A stretch of DNA of 64,000 nt, from NCBI GenBank assembly GCA_030737835.1, contig CM060852.1:11205603-11269602 (forward strand), given 5' to 3'. This document shows, one piece after another, positions 57,701-64,000 of the stretch (its first letter is position 1; the number at the start of each line of letters is the position of its first letter). The notes under the pieces were generated by a model. The model saw only the letters and a program-made list of their open reading frames with translations, searched no databases and had not been told where the DNA came from. Origin of the DNA: Acorus gramineus (lineage: Eukaryota; Streptophyta; Magnoliopsida; Acorales; Acoraceae). Made by a program: the position numbers and the translations under genes.

Positions 57701-57900
57701 GGCCGCGTTTGAGACTGCATTGCAGCCAGATTCTGCGCCGCTGAACATTGTGGAACGCGGCCCTCCATTTTTAACATGCACAAAATCCACGTTTGCATTG
57801 GGACAGTAGAAATAGCATTTGAAGGTTATTATTGTTTGCATCTCTATCGCAACTCGTGTTGGCGGACGCACAGTTCTTTCTGTACTCCCAAACGCACTTT
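57701..57900. mobile_element. Possible MITE with GCGTTTG ends
   Basis: GGCCGCGTTTGAGACTGCA on the left faces a right end whose reverse complement is AAGTGCGTTTGGGAGTACAG. A GCGGACGCA motif is shared with 7158-7383. The ends are imperfect and no target duplication is clear. Confidence 0.4.
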
Positions 57901-59175
57901 ATAAGAAAAAGTTTACGTTTTGTGGTTTAAATTAACACATAAACAATGTCAAAAATAATACAACAAACACTATACCATAGAACACTAATTTTTACATAAT
58001 TTTAAAATTTATTTACATTAATAACGAAATCAGTAACACAAGATTTTTTAGTCTCTCTCCTCCCTACAACCCCCTTTCAAACGACAACAATGTGCACCTA
58101 TCTCAAAATCTATTAATCTTAATAAGAAATGAATTAAATATATAAAGCTATAATAAAAATTCAAATAATTGGAACAACCCTCATCCAAAGATCGGATAGA
58201 TCACCTGTGATTGGTCACAAGAAAAATCCTATGTAGTCTCTCACACATAGTGATAAAGTTCATGTACCACAAATATTCAGCAAATGTCATGTTCAGTATG
58301 GTACGTGTACATTCGTAAATCATATGGGATAAATATAAAAAAATATAAAGATAATTATTACATGTTTTAGATAATTTAGGTATTAGTATGTATTGATGAA
58401 TTTGATATGCTTTATGTTCAGTGCAGTATTTTTGTACGGAAGGTATTTAAATCAGAAGACTTTAACAAATATTAAAAGAAAGTACTGAATATTGTACTCC
58501 ATGTAGGTGGTACACCTATAACTAATGTGTAAGTGAAACAAGTTTGATATTGATTTATTAAATATTTATAAAGAAAGCCACTAGGTCTTCCTGTGGTCAG
58601 TCAGGAATTATCCCATCCCTTCTAATAATTTGTTAAAAATGTCAAACATCTCACAAAATTTCGTTAGTAAAATACAGGACATCTCATCAAATCTTGTTTT
58701 AGGATCTGTTTGGTGAAGCCGTGATAGCGTCAGCCGTTGCTCAACACAGGAGAGTGGGTGGGCGGTGGGGGTGGACAATTGTTTAACATTTAATGAAGGA
58801 TATGCTTTGATAAAAATATCTCTACTTAAAAAAAAACTGAGTATAACAACACTCATCTTTTATATTTAATATGAAATACAAAACTCCCTAGTATTACATT
58901 AAACAAAAAAAAACACAGAGTCACTTCTGATCCATGTGGACAGAATGAGTGAAAAACAAAAAAAAAACTCACTCAAAAGTTAAAACTCACCTTAAAAAGA
59001 GTACGAATCCAGTTAGGCTTGAATAACTGCAGTCTATTAATCAAATTATTAAATTGAACTGCACTATCAATTATTGAATATAAGTGTCTTATAATTTGAT
59101 TGGATCCACACTCCCTTAAAAAACTGAAGACCAAAAAGAAAAAAAAAAAACTGATTGGATCCTAGCTCTAATTAT
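57901..59175. other. 3' flank of ACC synthase and gene-free DNA
   Basis: AT-rich, with A-runs near 58825, 58910, 58960 and 59140. The first 100-200 bp next to the ACC synthase stop are probably its 3' UTR. No other gene is visible. The open frame at 58608-58856 (minus) has no recognisable signature. Confidence 0.4.
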
Positions 59176-61445
59176 TTATTCCACATGGCCGGCGTCAATC
59201 CCAATTGCTCTGCATCGATTCCGACCGGCGCTGATCGATTCGACAAGCGAGCCAATCCTCCGAACCGCCAAATCGAGCGTCTTCACGGACATGTTCGCAA
59301 AACAGACCCGAAACCAGCCCGGTTCGAGACAGTGGCACGACGAGCACGGCGACACGTTCAGCCCGCTCTCGTACAACAACTTCTCCCAAAGCTTCATCTC
59401 CCCTTCAAAACCATCTGACCCCACCAACATGTGCCTCATATCAACCCAACAAAACAGCCCCGCGTTGCTCTTCAAACACTCTATCCCCCACTTCTTCAGC
59501 CCCACCACCAGCCCGTCGTGCCTCCCTTTCAACCTCTTTTGATTCTCCGCAATGTAAGCCCTCGTGAACGACTTATCCCCCAAAATCGCCGATAAAAGGT
59601 ACTGCGTTTGGGCCGAGACCAGCCCGAAACTTGACATCTTGGTCGCGGTCGACACCACCGTGTCGTTGTTTGAGTATATCGTGCCGGCCCGAAAGCCCGG
59701 CAGGCCCAGGTCCTTGGACAGGCTGTAGACCGTGTGGACCCGTTTGGAGAGGTCGGGCCGGCCCGATATGGCTTCTTCTATGCTGATGAAGCCCGGTGGG
59801 TCGAATACCGTGCCGGAGTAGATTTCATCGCTGATGATGTGGATGTCCTTTTCCACGACGAAGTCGAGGAGGATGTCGAACTCGGGTTGGGTTGTTGTGG
59901 TTCCTAGTGGGTTGGATGGGTTGGTGATTAGCACGCCTTTGATGGTTAGATCGTGCTTTTGGGCTCGCGCGTAGGCGTCGTTGAGTGCTTGTTCTGTGAT
60001 ACGGAAGCCGTTGGAGCTTGAGCAGTTGATCGGGACAATCTCAACCCCAGTTCGCCACTTCAGGTCTCTATCAAACCTGAAAATAACGAAGACCTGACAC
60101 GTGTCACCTCACATATTTATAACAGTCAAGACTGATGAAAACTGATAGGATTCAAGTCTCACCCTGGATAATAAGGGGTGGGGACGAGGAAGACCTCGCC
60201 CGGTTCGGCTAAGCAGAACATCAGAGTCTCGTTCGCGGAGGTCGCGCCGGCGGTCAGGACTAACTTGTTTGGATTGAACTTCACTTTGTTTCCTCGAATC
60301 TCAGACATGAATTCCGCCAGTGCCTGTGTTCAAACCAAGATTAAATTAATTAATCTTTAGACACAAGTCTTAATTAGACAAAACATGTAACGGCTGGTCG
60401 GCTGCTGATTAGGGCACGTTGTACAATTGGTTGGTTTAGCATACAATAATGATTTGATATAAACAATGATCCTATCATGTATAGTCAATTTTTAATGGAC
60501 TCAAATACAACTAGTTTGTGCACAATCTTAAATCCAGGCGAAAGTAAATCATTTTTCTTTTGTTCGGTTTTTTAATTGTTTGTACATGTCACGTAGAATA
60601 AAAATAAAATCCTTGCTTTCTCGCAATTTCTATAATTCCTTATATGCACAAACAGGAAATAAAAATTTCTCAAGTATTACATGCTATAACATGTGAGATA
60701 GCATTAACCCCTAAACGGGGATGGGTTTAAGTGGGAACCAACATCTATTAAGGGCCCGTTTTATATCACTTAAATAAAATGATTCTACTTTTAATTAAGT
60801 AGAAATCTAAAATATGTTGTTAAACGCATTATAAAAATTAGACTTAATTAAAAAATTACTTATAGTTTTTAGTACAAAAATATTGTTTTTTAAAAAACAC
60901 AAAAAATAAGCTTTTCAAGAATCAAGCCTATTTAAATCACTTTATTAAAAATCTTATTTTTTAATAGTAGTGTTTTAAAACGGATGCTAAATCTCATGAT
61001 CTCCACGCTAGTCCAATTGTAGTACTCACACTTTTGAAGGCGGGGTAGCCACGATAGTCCTGGAAGAGCGCGAGCTCTCGGAACACCGATTCTCCGTTTC
61101 GTTTAAATCCGGCGGGGCCTGGATTGTTAGCAAGCCATGCCTCGATGAGATCGAATGATAGCTGTAGAAGAACAAGTATATATATGAAATATAGTATAAT
61201 GAAGGACAGTCATGCCTTTATATAGCTAGATGAGGATGTATGTATGTATGTATATATGTGTGTATAAGAGGTTTTTGAGAAATAAAGCTGACCTGGTTTT
61301 CTGCAAGTCCCATTTGTATGATCCCAGATGGATTAGTGATTGGGTCATAAGGGTTCTTCTCATACTCCTCCCATCCCAAGAAGTACGAGGAGTCTTGGCC
61401 ATGAGAGCTACACGTGGCCTTTCTTGAGAGAATCCTCCCTTTCAT
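59176..61445 (-). CDS. ACS11: 1-aminocyclopropane-1-carboxylate (ACC) synthase, ACS11-like
   Basis: PLP enzyme converting S-adenosylmethionine to ACC (EC 4.4.1.14), the committed step of ethylene synthesis in the cytosol. Four exons on the minus strand, 5' to 3': 61445-61293, 61161-61030, 60323-60163 and 60076-59176, giving 448 aa. Signatures in order: [19 protein letters not shown] and [67 protein letters not shown] (about 198-208), [10 protein letters not shown], and [14 protein letters not shown] with the Schiff-base lysine at 270. [19 protein letters not shown] follows. After the conserved core only about 30 residues remain ([20 protein letters not shown]...), with neither the WVFRVSRRD-type motif of type II nor the type I tail, so it is type III. 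The N-terminus is closest in my memory to ACS11, which acts in sex determination in cucurbits. The symbol marks similarity only. Confidence 0.95.
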
Positions 61446-61540
61446 GTTTGTTGTTGAGACAAGTGAAAAAGATGGGTATATATGTTTTTGTGTGTTGTGT
61501 TTGTGTGGTAGTGAGAAGAAGAAGAAGAAATCCCTGCCCT

Positions 61541-61548
61541 ATTTATAA
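61541..61548 (-). promoter_or_regulatory. TATA box of ACC synthase
   Basis: The minus strand reads TTATAAAT within GCTTATAAATAGGG, about 95 bp upstream of ATG 61445, a usual distance. A GAAGAAGAAG purine run separates it from the coding start. Confidence 0.6.
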
Positions 61549-61608
61549 GCATCTGGTGTTGAATTAAGAAGGATTAACAATATATATACATGCATGGATT
61601 GCCTATGT

Positions 61609-61636
61609 AGAGAGAGAGAGAGAGAGGGAGAGAGAG
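61609..61636. repeat. GA microsatellite in ACC synthase promoter
   Basis: (AG)n, interrupted once by GGG, runs for about 28 bp roughly 165-190 bp upstream of the ACC synthase ATG. GA repeats in plant promoters can bind BBR/BPC factors. A role here is inference. Confidence 0.6.
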
Positions 61637-61639
61637 ATA

Positions 61640-61835
61640 CATACTTTGTCTCTTGCTCACAATGAATGTCTTTATACATTGAGAGTCCCATATACGTCCA
61701 ACAAGGTGTGTGTACATACATATAGTTTAAGATGCATACTTTTTGTCTCTTGTTAACAAAGAATGTCTTTATACAACCTCTCACACAGTCCAATTCACAT
61801 ATGTCCCACAAAGTGTGTGTGTGTGTACATCCAAT
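61640..61835. repeat. Diverged tandem duplication in ACC synthase promoter
   Basis: Two direct copies of about 85-95 bp, near 61640-61728 and 61731-61835, share GATACATACTTTGTCTCTTG / GATGCATACTTTTTGTCTCTTG, AATGTCTTTATACA and a terminal GTGTGTGTACAT stretch. The second copy has gained GT units and some extra bases. Confidence 0.65.
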
Positions 61836-64000
61836 AAAAAAAAGCTGTGTATATATACATATATATAATTTAAGTTTTTGAGCCAGTAAACCTTTCTTAT
61901 CGTGCTATTGCCAACGTTAAAAAATTCATATAGAAAATGATATGTTTAGAACTGTTTGCAGTCGCATTTAATTTTTCATAATAGATTATACACTAGATAA
62001 TAAAGTATATATATATTACATTAAGCTAGTAATTTCAAACACTACATTAATAACATAGTGACTACAAAATGGACCGAGTGTATATCTACGCCCAATTAGT
62101 AACTTTTGATGATATTATACTAGGTTTTCATATTGTCAGTTTAAAAAAAAAATGACATGGTTGGGAAGTTATAAGTAGTTGATCGCATCAAATTTAATTT
62201 TCAGTCTTTCTTTCATCTACATGTATAATCTCCAATAATGTACGTGTTAGATCAATCATAAATTATGCAGTCAGGTCAGCGTATTAGTAGCTTATGGGGG
62301 TTGCATGGTTGATCGCGATTGAAGACATTTTTAAAACTTAATAAAGAACTTTTGTCAATCCAATTTTAATTAAAAGCTTAATAAGTTTCTTTGGCGTTGA
62401 AAGCTGAAGCCAAAACCGCTTTTTTTGGCTCCCGGGTTTTGTACCTGGCCGTTGTTTAACCATACGACTTCAGACTTATGTTGTCTTAATCACAACTTAA
62501 AAGCTTAATTTTGATTTATTCAAATCTCTTGCATGCACAAGTCACATTTATTTATATATATGTTATGGTGGAGACAAACAGGAAGGTAGGTTTTTAGTGT
62601 TTTAATGACATGGGATGTAATATTTAAATAAAAAAAATGTATAAGGTGGTTGGGAAGTAACTTTCCTTAGCTCTCCTCATTTTTTTGCTCTTTTAGAAAC
62701 ACAGAAAATGAAGTACATGCATTTGTATTGAGGTTACAAGGGTTGGCTAGGCTCATGTCACGAAAAGAGAGTTAGAACCATGTATTGTTTTGGTTATTGA
62801 CGTGGCTAATCACATGCCTTGATTTATTTTAGGGTTTTCTGAGTAAGCGTGTGCCATACAACTTTGAATTACAAACCTTTACATGTTCTATATTGCATTG
62901 AAATATGTGGAAAAGGATTCATTGATGAAGAGAATGGGAAAAATGAACAAATGATGGATCAAAATATACATCCATTTACGAGGAGATTGAATATATCGTA
63001 ATTTGATTTATGTCTGTAGTCATTAATTGATTTCATATTACAATATAGTAATCTGATACAAGGAGATCCTATTAATCATTAAACATAAAAAGTATTTAGA
63101 TGCATGAACATATATAATATGAATCATAATTATGTTTATAACAATGAAAGGAACATCAAATCAAATTCTTCAATAGCATGGTATGTAGATTACCAGTTGT
63201 ATGGATTTCAATGCTGATCTCCACCGTAGTCAAGAAGCGATTGCTCATGTCTTGTTCAGAAGAAACAATACTAATAAATCTACACCAAAAAAAAAAAAAC
63301 TAATAAATCAGTAGCAACTCTGCATGTTCTTGTGTCACCCGTCTGTCTATCTATATAACATTGTGTTATAAGAAGGAAAAAAAAGAGGACCCTCCTTTTT
63401 GTGTGTTTGTACATTTTTTTGTTTCTTCTCTTCCCCAATTCGATCACATTTTAGAATGAAAGTGATGATGACAAGAGCCTATACATTTGAGTTGTCAATA
63501 AGATGAGCTAAGTCCATGTTGACATGGTGAGACCGCACCATGCATGCATGCCCTTGAAAGCATGGATGGCATAGACTCTCTCTGGGATAGCTGACTAGAT
63601 TGATGCATGATTTCATATGATCCATCCTCTTACATGGCATCTTCCCCTCACCATCCCATTCAACTTCTTGTGTTTAAATGGATTGGAAAAGATATGAGCT
63701 CAACCTCAATTGCAATCTATCCCATTTTTTTTTTTAAAAAAAAATATCACACTCAACCTTTAAGAGGCATACTGGTATATGGATGAAGTATATATTAGAA
63801 TACGTTAATGTATTTTTTTTCATGGTAAAAAAAAAAAAAAAAAATTGGGTCGTATACTATGATAAAACCTCATACACTATGATAGTGCAGTATATATACT
63901 ACGTTATCATAGCGTATGAGGCTGCAAAATATACTACATGTATAAGCGCTCTTATTTATTTCAGCCCCAAAACCAGCCCATTTTGAAGTCAATCACCACC
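61836..64000. other. Distal ACC synthase 5' region, no gene recognised
   Basis: AT-rich DNA with an A-run (63824-63843) and a short (GCAT)n stretch near 63540. The last 220 bp carry the ACTATGATAGTGCAGTATAT-type dispersed repeat. The open frames here are short and without signature. A partly gene-like mixed-composition stretch at 63190-63270 could not be assigned. Confidence 0.35.

Overview
This is a 64 kb stretch of flowering-plant nuclear DNA, probably a eudicot. It is AT-rich. The genes have GT-AG introns, belong to land-plant families (pectin methyltransferase CGR, ACC synthase, MUSTANG domesticated transposase, plant-type squalene epoxidase) and sit among many short non-autonomous DNA transposons. 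The sequence does not let me name the species. All exon coordinates are my own splicing: I joined exons so that reading frame, splice consensus and family signature agreed. No transcript or database search was available.

Ten protein-coding genes are supported, in this order: a subgroup XII bHLH transcription factor (+, 119-2986); proline iminopeptidase with an optional plastid leader (+, 7887-13550); a putative mitotic TPX2-related protein with a KEN box and MSA promoter elements (-, 14954-17701); two tandem squalene epoxidases (+, 19089-22451 and 23450-26627), the second without a membrane anchor; an intronless MUSTANG-type domesticated MULE transposase (+, 28260-30044); a small membrane-anchored protein with a C-terminal J-domain (-, 30497-33799); a DUF21/CBS (CNNM/MGR-like) membrane protein (-, 37429-41461); a CGR2/CGR3-like Golgi methyltransferase (+, 45884-49852); and an ACS11-like ACC synthase (-, 59176-61445).

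The gene-poor blocks (about 3.0-7.9, 34-37, 41.5-45.4, 50-59 and 61.5-64 kb) hold transposon debris. I could bound several elements by terminal inverted repeats and target-site duplications. These are a Mutator-type MITE family with three copies (one with a perfect 9-bp TSD), a 501-bp hAT element with a perfect 8-bp TSD nested in a hairpin with arms of about 260 bp, a GC-rich 598-bp hAT-like element, a poly(A) retroposon with a 12/13-bp TSD, a tRNA-type SINE, an inverted pair of Tourist-like MITEs, and a 42-bp tandem array of six copies.

The genes do not form a pathway or operon. Only the two squalene epoxidases are functionally linked, as a tandem duplication in sterol/triterpene synthesis. 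I found no clearly new multi-gene system. The most interesting points are the anchor-less, 3'-frameshifted squalene epoxidase copy, the mitotic signature of the TPX2-like gene, the loss of a transposase catalytic Asp in the MUSTANG gene, and the nested hAT-in-hairpin structure.
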